Made by a program: the position numbers and the translations under genes. Below, in pieces: positions 1 to 17,781 of a stretch of 64,000 nucleotides of DNA. Source of the stretch: Neocallimastix lanati (nom. inval.) (taxonomy: Eukaryota; Neocallimastigomycota; Neocallimastigomycetes; Neocallimastigales; Neocallimastigaceae); NCBI GenBank assembly GCA_016946835.1, contig JACVTC010000173.1, positions 93,501-157,500 on the forward strand. Direction: 5' to 3'. The notes under the pieces are model-generated. The model did not search any database. It saw nothing but the letters and a program-made list of their open reading frames with translations, and was not told where the DNA came from. How positions within the stretch are numbered: the stretch's first letter is position 1; every line of letters begins with the position of its first letter.

Positions 1-4033
<4,033 letters not shown>

Positions 4034-5216
4034 ATATTAAAATATATATATATATATTATTATATATATATATAATGAATATATATTTATATATATAATA
4101 ATTTTACATATATATGATAAATATATATATATAAATATTATTTTACATATATATGATGAATACATATATATATATAAATATTATTTTACATATATATATA
4201 TAATAAAATATATATATAAATATATATAAATAATCATTAAAAATTAATTTGTATAATGAACTTGTATAAGTTCTTAAGATCAATTTATAATATACCAGTA
4301 GATATATATCAACAATATTTTTCTATTATTATTTTTTTTTTTCTATTATATTTTATTATATTATATTGTATTTTTATTTTTTTATAAATTATAATTAAGG
4401 ATATTAAAAAAGTTATTGTTAGAAAGATTAGAAAGAAAATATTATTAGATTTAATTATAATTAAATTTAAAAAACAAATATTAGTTTTTTTTTTTTTTTT
4501 TTTTTTTTTTTTCTTTCTGTTAATAACATAAAATTCAATAGAAAAAAATTAATATATAGTGATCATTTAAAATAAAAATATAAATTATAATATGATTTTT
4601 TTTTTTTTTTTTTCTTTTAAAGAAAAAACAAAAAGCAAAAATAAATTAAAAAATTAAATTCATGTAGTAAATTGATCTTTTATATTTGTATGTTTATTTT
4701 ATAATTTAATTTAAATAAATAAATGATAACTTTAAAAAAAAATTTTTTTTTAATTTTTTGATATTATTATTACAATAAACATTTAATTTTATTTTATTTA
4801 AAATTTTCCTTTTTAAAAACATAAATTTATTATAATAAATATTATTATAAATAAAATGTTTTTAATAAAAGTAAAAAAGATAGATTATTCGATCATAAAA
4901 AAAAAAAAAAAAAAAAAATACTTATTAAAATTTATTATTAGTAATCTTTTTTAAACTTTTTAAGATTTTTTAAATTAAATTTTATTATTATTATTTTTTT
5001 TAAACTTTTGATTGTGTCAAAGTCCATAATAAAACATTTTTTTTTTTATTTACTAATTTTTGTGGATGTTGCTATTTATTTCAATTATCTTCATCACCTT
5101 CAACCACTGTAAATATATATTATATATTTATATATAAAACCTTTATCATTAAAACTATTTCTTTAAATAAAAACTAATACTTTAATAATCTTAATTAATA
5201 TAAAAAATAAATCATA

Positions 5217-5221
5217 AAATA

Positions 5222-5301
<80 letters not shown>

Positions 5302-5361
5302 ATATAAATAAATAAATAAATAAATATAAATAAATAAATAAATATAAATAAATAAATAAAT
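5217..5361. repeat. (AAAT)n tetranucleotide satellite
   Basis: About 145 bp of AAAT repeats broken by a few AT insertions (AATATAAATA). Noncoding. Confidence 0.9.
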
Positions 5362-5380
5362 GCTAAAACTCAGTAATTTG

Positions 5381-5436
5381 GGTTTTATAATTATAGTTTA
5401 TTAATATATTTTATGATAAAGAGTTGCTAATATTTA
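5381..5436 (+). repeat. Possible relic of the TRIM-type LTR
   Basis: A stretch of about 30 bp at 5397-5429, centred on TATTTTATGATAAAGAGTT, matches the LTRs at 30748-30917 and 31704-31897. Weaker similarity (TTTATAATTAT) lies upstream. No terminal TGTTA or TAACA and no target duplication can be seen, so this is at most a decayed solo LTR. Confidence 0.4.
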
Positions 5437-5829
5437 TTTATTTATTTATTTATTATTTTTTTTGTAACATTTTATATACTTTTATTTCTTTCATTAAATG
5501 GCAGATACAGTAATTTATATATAATAGGTCTCACTATTTTATATAAATTTTACATATTCGCTCATCCTCATAATTAAAATTGTGTAAATATTTATATATA
5601 AAACCTGCATCCAATTAAAAAAGACCATACAAATATAGAGTAATCAAACAATTTAAACTAAATCACAATAATGCAGTATAAAAAAACTTTTTAATTATAA
5701 TTGATTAAAGGAATAATATTTTATAACTTTAATTATTATTAATAGTGCGAAATGAAACTATTTTAAATTATTATTATTATTATTATTATTTTTTTTTTTT
5801 TTTAATTTTTGACAAGTATTTATTATAAA

Positions 5830-5868
<39 letters not shown>

Positions 5869-6083
5869 TTATCCTTTTATTTGGTTATAAAAAAATATTT
5901 TTTTTTGCTTAAATAAATATAAATGTACTAAATAACATTATCCATGAAAATAAAAAACTAAATAATATTTTTTATAATTCTTAATTAAGATTGATATTAT
6001 AAACTTTGAACGACGTAAAAAATTAATAATTATAAAAAAATATATATAAATATTTATACATTTAAATATTCCTTTATAAAATA

Positions 6084-6114
<31 letters not shown>

Positions 6115-7369
6115 GTATTTCTAAAGAAATATAGATTATAAAAGTATTATTGATTATACTTAACATATTACATGGATATATACGAATTTTATTATTCATT
6201 TTTATATGTCAAATTTGATTAATGATTAATAATAAATAAATAAATATATGAAATAATAATAAAAAATACTAAATAGTTAAAAGAAATAGTAAATATTAAT
6301 AAAAAATAAAAATATTATATATAATATTAATAATTCATAATAAATAAAACTAATAAAAAAAAATAATAATAAATTATTATAATAAATAATACCAATATAT
6401 AATAATAATTATAATGATAATAATAATATTAATTTAATTGTATACAATTAATTAATAATCAGCTAAAAATAGTATATTTTATATAGAAGTTTTAATATAT
6501 TTATATTGAGTATATATTTTTATTAAGTCTTAATATAATAATTTTTTTTTTTTTTTTTTTTAATAAAAAAAATAAAAATTTTAATTAACTAAAAATAAAT
6601 AAATACCATTTAAAAAATATTACTCAATAATTTAAAAGTGTTTTAATAGTATATAAATAAAATAAGGAAAAAAAAATATATTATGCATTTATAATATTTA
6701 AATATTCATAAGAATTTTTATTTATTTTTTATTTTTTTTTTTTTAAAATATTAATATTTTATTATATTATAAAAATCCATTTTATGGAAAATAAAATATT
6801 AAGAAATACATATATAAATTTATATGAATCCCATTTAATATGTCATGTATACCGTAATTACCAATAAATGAAAAAAAAAGTATAAAGATAAAATAAATTA
6901 ATATTAAAAAAATCATCATTTTGTACTTTTTTTAATATTTATATATTATTATTATTTATTTCACACATATATATATATTAAGTTTATTTCTTTTAAATAT
7001 ATTATAGATTTTCTTTTTTTTTTTTTTATATAAAATTAAAATTTTTTTTTTTTTAAAAATTAAATTTGATAAGAAAAATTAATATATTAATAATACATAA
7101 TAGTTTTTTTTTTATTAGTTTTTATTTTTTTTTTTTTATTATTATTATTTTTTTTTTATTTTACTATTATTATTATTATTATTATAATTATTATTATTTT
7201 ATATATTTATTTTTTTTATTTTTTTAATTTAATAGATAAAATAATAATAATAAAATAGAAAAAAACTTTCAATTTACTTTAAAGTAGTATATTAAAAAAA
7301 ATTATTTATTTATTTATATATAGATATAAAAGAAAAATTATTAGTTTAGATATAACGTTGTAAGTAAAA

Positions 7370-7784
7370 ATGATAGAACCAGTTAAAAAGAAGAATAGAA
7401 GAGTAACTCAAGCATGCAATTAGTAATGTTTAATTCGTTTATATAAATATAATAGAGAAATTATTTATTATTAATTAGAACTTAATAATGATATATATAT
7501 ATTTAATAGTTGTAAATTAAAAAGAGTAAAATGTTCAGGAGATTGTCCTTGTAAGAAATGTATAAGTAATAATATAGAGTGTACATATTCTGATTCCAAA
7601 AAAAGAGGTATAAAATTATTTTATTTTTATTTATTTATTTTATTTATTTATTTATTTATTTTTTTTATAAAAAATAATTTTATTAATAATTAATTGTTTA
7701 AATATTAATAATAATCAATAGGAAGAAAGGTTAAAATTGATGAAGATAAGTATTTAAGTAAGTATTATTTATAAAACATACATA

Positions 7785-7836
<52 letters not shown>

Positions 7837-8398
7837 ATGATTTTAATTTTTAAATATATATTATTAGAAAAATTTACGGATGCTTGTAATTTTTTATTTA
7901 ATGGAATTCCTGAACATGTTCCCGTTATAAATAATGAAAATCCAAAATATGACATTTTTGTTAATCATGAATTAATAAATAACTTTTATAAATATTCAAC
8001 ATTCGAATTTATACCCTTTTTAAATATTGATATTATTAAAAATAGAATTTATAATAAAGAAATATATTTTTCACTTTTATTTGCGTTATATGCCATCTCA
8101 GAAATTTTTAAGCCATTCGGCGATTATAATGTTGGTTTAAAATATAAAAAAATATCAAAATCATTTTTAGAATTATGTAGAATTAAAAGAAAAGTTAATA
8201 GTATTCAGATCATTGAATCATTTTATATTCTTTCAATAATTGGTAAGTTAAAATAATTTAATATTAAATTAAATTAGTTTATATATATATATATATATAT
8301 ATAATTAATAATTTAAAAATAATAACAAAAACATTATCATTAATCATTAGTAATTTAAAAATAATAATAACAAAATCTTTATCATTAATCATTAATAA

Positions 8399-8442
<44 letters not shown>

Positions 8443-10740
8443 GAAAGTGGAAATATCAATGATTATTTTTTTACTAAATGGGCATTGATAACTTCATGGC
8501 AAAGTAATGTATACGATTTAGAGGTTCCAGAATATAAAAAAGAAGATGAAATTGAAGAAAAAAAAAATTACATTTCTTTAGTTTATTCATCTGTTATTTT
8601 AAAACATATGTTTGCACAAATAATTTCCGGTTTAATTGAATATATTGAAATATATGATTCAGGATTTGATGGTACAATTAAAAGATTATTTATCGATGTA
8701 AATAAATCAAAGGATGAATTAGATACCACAAAATATTCAAGTGAACATAAAATTAAACCACATTTGATATTAATGGATACAATGAAAAGTGATAAAAATT
8801 TTTCAGTTGTTTTTAAAATTAACGAATTTACCAAACAGATTGATCTAAATGATTTGCTATTATTAAAATATAAAGGAAATGATGTTATATCATTATCAAC
8901 TATAAGATCATTAGAATATACATTATATATGAATCAACCTAATAGGTGGACGATTGTGGGATATAATAATATTTGTCGATTAAGAAATGCATTATTTTTA
9001 TATACTAATATAAAATATAAAAAAATGGATTTTAATGCAGCCATGCTTATTGAAGAGGATAGAGGATGTTCATACTTGATTAAAAATATTCCACGTGAGT
9101 TTATAATGTCAAATAATTCATATCGTACGGATCCGGCAATAATGTATCTATATAAACGTAGATTTTATTCAACATTTCAAGCTAATAGAATATTTTTGTA
9201 TCGAGTTATTTTAAGACTTTTATTAAATTCAGTATCATCACTTGATTTAATCTCAAATATTAAAACAAAAATTAATAATAGCAAAAATAATACACACGAA
9301 AAAGAAAATAAAGATAGTATCTGTGAAAGAAATAAGTATTTATATATGAATTATGGTAAAAGTAGTTTATTTGAATCGCTTTATGATTCCAGAAATAATA
9401 TAAAATCTAATAAAGTAAAAACAGAGACAAAAAATGCTAATGAGAATCAACAATATCGCAGTATTTCAGATGAGAGTCATTTTAAGAGAGAGAAGGAAGA
9501 GGAAGGAAAGGAAGATTATAAATCCAATGTTAAGAAAATAAAATTGGAAGAGGAAAATAATTTCATAAAGGATGATTTAAAACAATCTAAAAAAGAAAGT
9601 AATACCAATGAAGGAAAAGCTGATCCAAATGAAAATTATCTTAAAAATAAAGATACTAATATAAAAACGAATAAGGAAGAAAATGAAAAAAAAGAGGAAA
9701 AAATTAAATATTGGATAAATCATTTTAATTATATGGAAATGACAGTAGATGAAATGAGTGATTTTATTTCTTCATGCATATATCATCAAATTGTATTTAT
9801 TTTAAAAAATATTATAAGTAAATGCATCGATTATATATTAAATCAAAACATGTACTTTTTAAGAATAGCCAAATTTAAAGAATCAAAAGAGAAAATATCA
9901 CAATATTATGAAACTCCCTGTGTTATTTCATTATACGAATATGGAATAATTTATTTGTCTAAATATGTTGCGAATCATGGCAGTGATAACTACGATGACC
10001 TTATTAACTTTTCTTCTGATATTGAAGAATTAAGTAAAAGGATAAAAAAAAATAAGGATGATAATAATTGGTATATTGGAAGACAGGAAGCTTATAATAC
10101 CCCATCACAAAATCCAAAAGATTCATATGAAGAAACAGATAATATGATAAAAAGCGAGGATAATTTAAAAAAGGAGTATTTTTCAGGTCAAACAACTATA
10201 AATTCAAATAATTATCTATCGTATATAGAAATGAAAATGGAAAATCAAGATAATAAAATGGATTCTTATAGTCTTTGTGATCAAATATTAGATCTTATAT
10301 ATATTTCAGAAGGGAAGGATGATATAAGTATAGGGGAATCTCTTCAAAATCTGGTAGACTTATACTTTTATCAAAATGTTAAGAAAAAATGTCATACCTG
10401 TAAAAGTTGTATTAGGAATAATAATTTTGATAATACTAAGGAAATGTTTATCGAAATTTTAAAGTTATTAAAATATTTTATTAATTTAGATGAGTATACA
10501 CCATTTAAATGCAATATTTATAAATGTCATAATCAGATTAATAAGTATCTTTATTCAGATCCGTCCCTTATCACTTATAAATACTATTATAATGAATTGA
10601 TTGATATGGAAAAATATATTAAAGGAATTCATGAGTATAATGAAAATTTCAAATATTTAGTAGATAAAGCCAATACTGCTTTAAAGAAAGGAGATAATTC
10701 ATTTGATATTGATACACATTTCAGAAATTCATTTTTCTAA
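7370..10740 (+). CDS. Zn(II)2Cys6 fungal transcription factor
   Basis: Five exons: 7370-7422, 7510-7607, 7722-7757, 7868-8242 and 8444-10740. All have GT-AG introns and compatible phases, giving 952 residues. The N-terminus is basic (KKKNRR) and carries a perfect binuclear cluster, C16-x2-C19-x6-C26-x5-C32-x2-C35-x6-C42, the fold that binds two zinc ions and contacts CGG-type DNA sites in fungi. Residues about 63-260 read like the fungal-specific MHR regulatory domain (SLLFALYAISEIFKPFGDY; IQIIESFYILSIIG). A charged Lys/Glu linker follows (about 475-610). The C-terminal block has C837-x2-C840-x2-C843 and C877/C882, conserved in the upstream paralogue but not a motif I can name. Presumed nuclear regulator; targets unknown. 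The start is the first ATG before the cluster. It lies in tandem with the truncated paralogue at 1-4033. Confidence 0.85.
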
Positions 10741-10746
10741 TATAAC

Positions 10747-10778
<32 letters not shown>

Positions 10779-11140
10779 TTATAATAATAATAATACATAT
10801 ATCCAAGGAAAATTAAATAAATAAATAAATAAATAAATAATAATAAAAAAAAAAAAAAAAAAAAAGGTAAAAATTATAATATTTATAATGACGATGACGA
10901 TGACGATGACAATGACAATGACAATGACAATAACAATAACATTGAAAATAGAAATATTAATAATAATCATAATAAAAATAAAATATAAAAATAACTAAAA
11001 AAGTATATAATAAAAATTAAATTAAGATAATATAATAAATATTTAATTAACTATTATAAATGATTCTATTTTCCTATTTTCCTTTTTTTTTTTTTTTTTT
11101 TTCTTTTTTCTTTTTTCTTTTTTCTTTTTTCTTTTTTTCC

Positions 11141-11177
<37 letters not shown>

Positions 11178-11442
11178 TTTTATTTCTTTTTTATTTTTAG
11201 TATTGTTTTAAGTTCATTATCAAAATATATATAATCTAATATAAAATATAAAATATATAAATATATATATAAATATGTATTATACTAATCACAATGAAAT
11301 AACTTAATTGAATTATTTAATTTACTTAATATGAATATGAATATTGATTAATTAATATATATATAATATATCTAAAATATCTATTCTCTCAAAATATAAT
11401 TTATATATATATATAAAAAGAAAAGATGATTATTTATTTCAT

Positions 11443-11482
<40 letters not shown>

Positions 11483-11561
11483 TTATTTTTTAGGCTTCAT
11501 TTTATTAAAGTAAAACTATTACTAGGCTATTCAAGGGGATATTCCATTTTCAATAAACTCT
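10741..11561. other. Intergenic with simple repeats
   Basis: Space between the convergent transcription factor and ankyrin genes. It contains poly-A runs after the stop, a hexamer array GACGAT/GACAAT (10888-10941), a CTTTTTT heptamer run (11096-11140) and a TTTA run (about 11142-11175). No gene seen. Confidence 0.6.
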
Positions 11562-14500
11562 CTATAATAATGAGAAGGGAATGGTTTGGCCTGCATCTTT
11601 AAAAACATTAATAGTTTTTTTCGTTTTATCCATAAAGGTTTTCTTCCTTATAAATTTGATAATATCTTTATGACCCATTTCCATCGCTATTTCTATGGCC
11701 GTCTTTCCTTTTAATTTATTACTACCATGAATACCATAAATCGTCTCTCGATCAATTTTGACATTATTTTCAATTAACAGTTTAACGATCTTTATATTGC
11801 CATGATAACTGGCCCAATGAAGAGCCGTCCACCCATATTTGTCAATGTATTCTAATCCCATTTCTTTACTACTTATTAAATTGATGGCATCTATTTGACC
11901 TTCTTCATTTTTAATGGCGTTGATTAAACATTCGGCCTTATTATTAATCTCTTCAACAATTTGATTTTTTCCTTTATTTTTATTTTTATTTTCAATAGAC
12001 ATGGCTTCGATCATTTGCTGCTTTTTTTCTTCTTCTTCATTTTCCAATTCGGAAATATGGTTAACCATTAAATTATAAATTTCTTTATTTCCGGTTTTTA
12101 ATGCAATATCCATTACCGTAAGTCCATCCTTATTTTTTATATTCAAATCAGGATTTCTTTCTAATAGAGTTTCTACGATATTACTGTTATTATGATAGAT
12201 AGCAATGTGTAATGGTGTCCAGTGTTCATAAGTTACTAAATTAATATTTGCTTTATTGTCAATGAGATTATGAATAACTTGTTCATTATTATATTGACAT
12301 GCAATATGAAGTGGTGTCCATCCTTCACTATTTTTTATATCAATTACAGCATGATTAATAATTAAAAGTTGGACAATATTTTCATTACCATACTGACTAG
12401 CAATATGGAGAGGCGTATTATTTAATTGATCAAAACTATTGACATTAGCATGACAATTTGCAATTAAATATTCGGCGATTTCCATGTAATTATCACGCGA
12501 GGCGATATGAAGAGCGGTCCATTTATTGGAATCTTTTGTATCGACATCAATATCTTTTTTCATTAATTGTTTAACTATATTCTTTTCATTGTTTTTAACA
12601 CTTATTTGTAAAAGTTTATATTCGTCCTTCGTATCTATATATAAATCGGCTCCTCTTTCTAATAAACATTTCACTATTTTACCGTATCCTTTACCACAGG
12701 CAATCTCTAGAGCACTATAGCCATTCTCTCGAATTTTTATGTTGATATCCAGGCCATGATCAAGAAGATAACAAACAATTTTGAATTTATTTTTAAATAC
12801 GGCAATATGAAGAAGAGACCATCCATCAACAATTACTTCCGATAAATCAGCTCCTTGTTGAACAAGAATATCTAAATCCTCACTATTTCCATTTACACAT
12901 GCCATGATTAATTTTTTTTGAATAGTTTTCCATTCTGATATAGATGAAGTTGATAATGAATTTGAGTTTGAATTATTTGGTATGACATTTAGGATATTTT
13001 CAGATGTTTTTGACTTTTCATTTTCAGTTGAGGTCGGGTTATCCTGATTCAATGATGTATTTGTATTATGTATGGTGGTTTCGATATTTGGTATTTTAGA
13101 TTTGAATAAATAAGAATTTTTATTACTGATTAGAGAAAGTTTGTTCTTATTCATGGATGAATTTGAGAGAAGTTCATTTTGTATGGCGATTTCGGTATTA
13201 TCAAATATATTAGAATTTTTATTATTTATGGGTGTAATTTCATTTCTATTAATAGACGAAATAATAATATTTTCTTTTTTTAGGGGGATTTGAGTATTTT
13301 TAATGTTAACTTCGACTTTTGTAAAAGTAGAATAGTCATCGTTAATTTTATTTTTATTACTATTTAGTTCTTTTTCTAAATATTTTACAATATCAAAGTG
13401 TTCCTTTTGTTTAGCTACCAATAAAGGAGTTTGTCCGTTATCATTTTCACTTTCAATATTGGCTCCCTTTTCCACTAAATATCTTACAATATCTAAATGT
13501 CTATTTCTTGATGCAGTAAGTAAAGGTGTCCATCCACCATTATCTCTACTTTCAATATTGGCTCTTTTTTCCACTAAATATTTTACAATATCTAAATATC
13601 CTTTATCTGAAGCAATGAATAAAGCAGTCCATCCACCGTTACTTTTACTTTCAATATTGGCTCTCTGTTCCACTAAATATTTTACAATATCTAAATGTCC
13701 ACTGCTTGAAGCCGTAATTAATGGAGTCCATCCATATTTATCTTTACTTTCAATATTGGCTCTCTTTTCCACTAAATATTTTACAACATCTAAATATCCT
13801 TTATCTGAAGCAATAAACAAAGCAGTCCACCTACCATTACTTTTACTTTCAATATTTGCTCCTTGCTCTAATAAATATTTTACAATATCCAAATGACCAT
13901 TACTTGATGCACTAATTAAAGGAGTCCATCCAAAATTATTTTCACTTTCAATACTGGCTTTCTGTTCCACTAAATATTTTACAATATCTAAATGTCCACT
14001 GCTTGAAGCCGTAATTAAAGGAGTCCATCCATATTTATCTTTACTTTCAATATTAGCTCCATTTTTAACTAAATACTTTATAATTTCAAGTTTTTCACAA
14101 CTGATAGCTTTAAACAGTGGTGTTTCTTCAATATCATTTCGACAATCGATTTCTGAACAATTATCTATATTCATTTTTAATATTTTCTCATCAATTTTAT
14201 TGTTACAATAATCTTCAATTAATGTAAAAAGTGAATATTCCGTCTGATCCTTATTAACCTTTTTTTTTTCCAAATATTTTACAATATCAGAGTGGTTTTT
14301 ATATTTAGCTATAACTAATGGATTCCGAGTCCATCTATTATCATTGCTACTTTCAATATTGGCTCCATTTTCTACTAAATATTTTACATTATCTAAATGT
14401 CCTGTATATGAAGCAATATAAAGGAGTTCTTCCACCATTATCTCTACTTTCAATATTTGCTCCTTGCTCTAATAAAAATTTTACAATATCTAAATGACCA

Positions 14501-14856
14501 TTACCTGATGCACTAATTAAAGGAGTCCATCCAAGATTACTTTTACTTTCAATATTTGCTCCTAGCTTTGATAAATATTTTACAATACTTAAATAACCAC
14601 TTTTTGAAGCAGAATGTAAAGGAGTCCATCCAGAATCATTTTCACTTTCAATATTGGCTTTCTGTTCCACTAAATATTTTACAATATCAAAATGTCCACT
14701 GTTTGAAGCCGCAATTAAAGGTGTACATCCATATTTATCTTTACTTTCAATATCGGCCCCTTTTTCCACTAAATATTTTACTTTCTCAAGATTATTACAA
14801 TCTATAGCTTTAAATAATTTAGAAGAAAAACTAACACTAAAAACTCGTTTTAACAT
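11562..14856 (-). CDS. Large ankyrin-repeat protein, frameshifted
   Basis: One gene read in two frames. Residues from the ATG at 14856 run to about 14415. The frame then shifts by one base and continues to a stop at 11562. Restoring the frame would give roughly 1,100 residues. About 14 N-terminal 33-residue ankyrin repeats are near copies of one another (GWTPL..AS..GHLDIVKYL motif, GANIES end). A Ser/Asn-rich linker of about 130 residues follows (12915-13370). Then come about 10 more divergent ankyrin repeats and a short Lys-rich tail ending IPFSLL. Ankyrin arrays are protein-binding scaffolds; partner and location cannot be read. No signal peptide or membrane segment seen. The break lies within a repeat (TTTATATTGC near 14411-14424, one base too many), so it could be a real pseudogenising change or an assembly error. 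The downstream frame also has its own ATG at 14453. Confidence 0.75.
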
Positions 14857-15821
14857 TGGTTTAATTTTTTTTTTTTTTTTTTTTTTTAAATAATTTTATA
14901 GTAATAAAATTATATAATAAAGGATTATAACTTTTATTTATTTTCTAAGTGTTGGTTGGATAGATCTTTACAATTTTTGTTTTTAGAAATTGAATAGGTG
15001 ATAGGAAGTTAATAATACTAGTAACTGATATTATAGATAAATAATAATATATATCTGTTTATCATTATTAACAGGTTTTACTTATTTATTGCTAATTTTA
15101 GATTATAACCTTTTAAATAGATAATTCCTAATTATTGAGTATTATCTGTTGATAGGAGTATATCAAGAATTTTGGATATTTCTCAAATTTGTATAATATT
15201 TCTCTAATTTTTGGTTTTATTATTTTACTTGATTTGTAGTTTATTTTACAGTGATTTATTCGGAATGAATATTTTTAATTTTGAAGTAGTATAACGCTTA
15301 TATTTAATTATTTATCAAAATTTTATAAATTTTATAAAGTATATTTGTATAGTATTTACAAAGTAAAGAAAAGGTAATTAATTATTTAATTATATATCAA
15401 TTTATGAGTTTCTTTTAGTTCGCTAAAATAATTTATTCTTTATTAGAAATTCTTTTTTTCAGTAAAAATGTTTTAAATGTATATAAAAAAAAAAAAAAAT
15501 TAAAATTAAAAATTCTTTTGAAATAAGAATATATTACAATGTAATTAAATATATTTAAATAAATGCTATTATTAATATATTAATTAATTAATATAAATTA
15601 TGAAATTATAAATATAAATTTATATTAAAATATTTATTAAATTACATAAAATAAATTAAAACCTTATTTTCTATGTGTAAATTACATATTTTTTTAGAAA
15701 ATAAAATTAATTTACGTAACCCCACTACCCCACTATCACTCACTGCTCAAATTATGATCAAATTATCTTAATACTCTGTGCCTAATTACTTTTTATAAGA
15801 AATTGAAATGATTATAATTAA
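14857..15821. other. Intergenic, nothing recognised
   Basis: AT-rich spacer upstream of the ankyrin gene, so any promoter of that minus-strand gene would lie here. A poly-T/A tract directly abuts the ankyrin start (14866-14887). There is a slightly GC-richer patch at 15719-15745 (CCCCACTACCCCACTATCAC) with no coding frame. Confidence 0.5.
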
Positions 15822-15822
15822 A

Positions 15823-16205
15823 TAGTAATAGTAATAGTAATAGTAATAGTAATAGTAATAGTAATAGTAATAGTAATAGTAATAGTAATAGTAATAGTAA
15901 TAGTAATAGTAATGTAATAGTAATAGTAATAGTAATAGTAATAGTAATAGTAATAGTAATAGTAATAGTAATAGTAATAGTAATAGTAATAGTAATAGTA
16001 ATAGTAATAGTAATAGTAATGTAATAGTAATAGTAATAGTAATAGTAATAGTAATAGTAATAGTAATAGTAATAGTAATAGTAATAGTAATAGTAATAGT
16101 AATAGTAATAGTAATAGTAATAGTAATAGTAATAGTAATAGTAATAGTAATAGTAATAGTAATAGTAATAGTAATAGTAATAGTAATAGTAATAGTAATA
16201 GTAAT
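15823..16205. repeat. AGTAAT hexanucleotide satellite
   Basis: About 380 bp of perfect AGTAAT repeats. They are interrupted only twice (AATGTAAT at 15911 and 16018) by the same 3-bp-short unit. The two interruptions are 107 bp apart, suggesting duplication of a larger block. Noncoding. Confidence 0.95.
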
Positions 16206-17213
16206 AAAACAAATTATTTTATTTAACTTTTGTTTATTTCTTTATACTGAAAAAAAAAAAAAAAACTAACTTCATTTTGCTATTGGAAGGGATAAACTAA
16301 AATATTTTTTTTTGGTATTGTTACCATGGAATAAAAAACTTTGATTTATAATAAAATTGTAAAATTCAGTTTTTCATTTATTGCTCTTATGAATGTCATA
16401 TGCTAATTTTATGATTTAAATCGATTCAAAATTTCTATTACAATACTATCTATATAAGTAGATATAAAAAAGAGTTTTTTTTTTTTTTTATTTTTTTTTT
16501 TTTTTTTATAAAATATATGTATAGCCTATGGTATCATCCATAAAACCTGTAGAATTTTAACTTGAATTTTAACTATATTAAAATGTTCATTTAAGCAAGT
16601 ATAAACTATTGGCGTATTTTATAACAATAAATAAAATGAAATGAAATAATTTTCTTTTTAAAAAAAGGAAAAATCATAAAAATTATTATTTATAATAACT
16701 AAACAGGAATTAAATGTAATAACATAAAATAATAAAAAAAAATAATAATAATAATAAAAAATTTTTTATTTTTAACATATTTACTTTAACCTATCTATAC
16801 TTTTTCAGTTTTATTATTTTAATATGAAAAAGTTATCAATAATTATTGATCCTTGATAAAAATAATCCACACCATTGATACGGAGGTAAATTTGACAGTT
16901 GTTTAAATCAATTAGCCTATTAATTTACTGAAAATGTGAATAAATAGTTTCTCTTTTATTTTTTTTTTAATACTATAGATATTATTTGTACTTTTTGAGT
17001 ATCATCATTATCATCATCACCTTAATTTTTATTATTATAACATTATGATTATTTACAAAATAAACGTGCTATTTATAGAATAATTATTATATATATTCGT
17101 TGTTGGTATATATGATAATTATAGCGCTATGAAAAAAAGAATTGCATTTCGCAATGAAGTTGCATTAATTTATATATAAATTAATGAAAATGTTAAACAT
17201 ATATATATTTATT

Positions 17214-17255
<42 letters not shown>

Positions 17256-17740
17256 CAAGAACTTTTACTAAAATATTTTATTTTTAATACATATATTTTA
17301 TTTATTTATTTATTTATATATTTATTTTCAGATATATAAAACTTCTAAATTTTAATTTTTATTTTAATATAAAAAATTTTTTTTTAAAAGAATGTATTTT
17401 ATTTAAGAATATTTAGAGAATATCTTTTTTATATATATTTAAAAAAATAATTTGTTTTATATATTTTAAAGATATATATAATTCTTTTTAATTTTTAATC
17501 TTTAATTTTTTTTTTTTTTTTATTAAATAAATTTTATAGATTTCAAGTATATTTTATTTTAAATAATTTTTATATATTTCAAGCATATATTTTATTTTAT
17601 TTTATTTTCATTAAAAATATATATATATAATGAAATTTTCAAAAATATTTTATTTTTAAAGAATATTGTTTTAATTTTTTTTTAAAACATATAAATTCAA
17701 AATAAGTCTATTGTAGATAGATAGTTTATGTGAAGAAGAT
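16206..17740. other. AT-rich spacer, probably holding unrecognised copia 3' sequence
   Basis: No open frame of interest. Because the minus-strand copia element ends its reading frame at 18002, its 3' untranslated part and LTR should lie to the left of that point. I found no repeat here matching the region right of 28902, so no LTR can be assigned. Confidence 0.4.
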
Positions 17741-17781
17741 TTCAAAATGTTTTTCTATTGTTTCAATAGTAAGAACTTAAT

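Larger units (their letters stand above)
4034..7369. other. Intergenic, AT-rich, no gene seen
   Basis: Spacer between the two paralogous regulators. It holds poly-A/T runs, TA-dinucleotide runs just after the stop codon (about 4038-4230) and a tetranucleotide satellite. I see no reading frame, RNA gene or splice-linked exon here. Any promoter of the downstream gene would lie at its right end, but nothing stands out from the AT background. Confidence 0.6.

Noticed and set aside
13459-13896. Plus-strand frame of about 145 codons with repeated units
   Set aside because: Antisense shadow of the ankyrin repeats.
15823-16205. CRISPR-like array
   Set aside because: Continuous simple repeat without unique spacers, in eukaryotic DNA.
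15793-16212. Minus-strand frame of poly-Tyr, poly-Ile-Thr and poly-Leu
   Set aside because: It is the translation of the AGTAAT satellite; no real protein signal.
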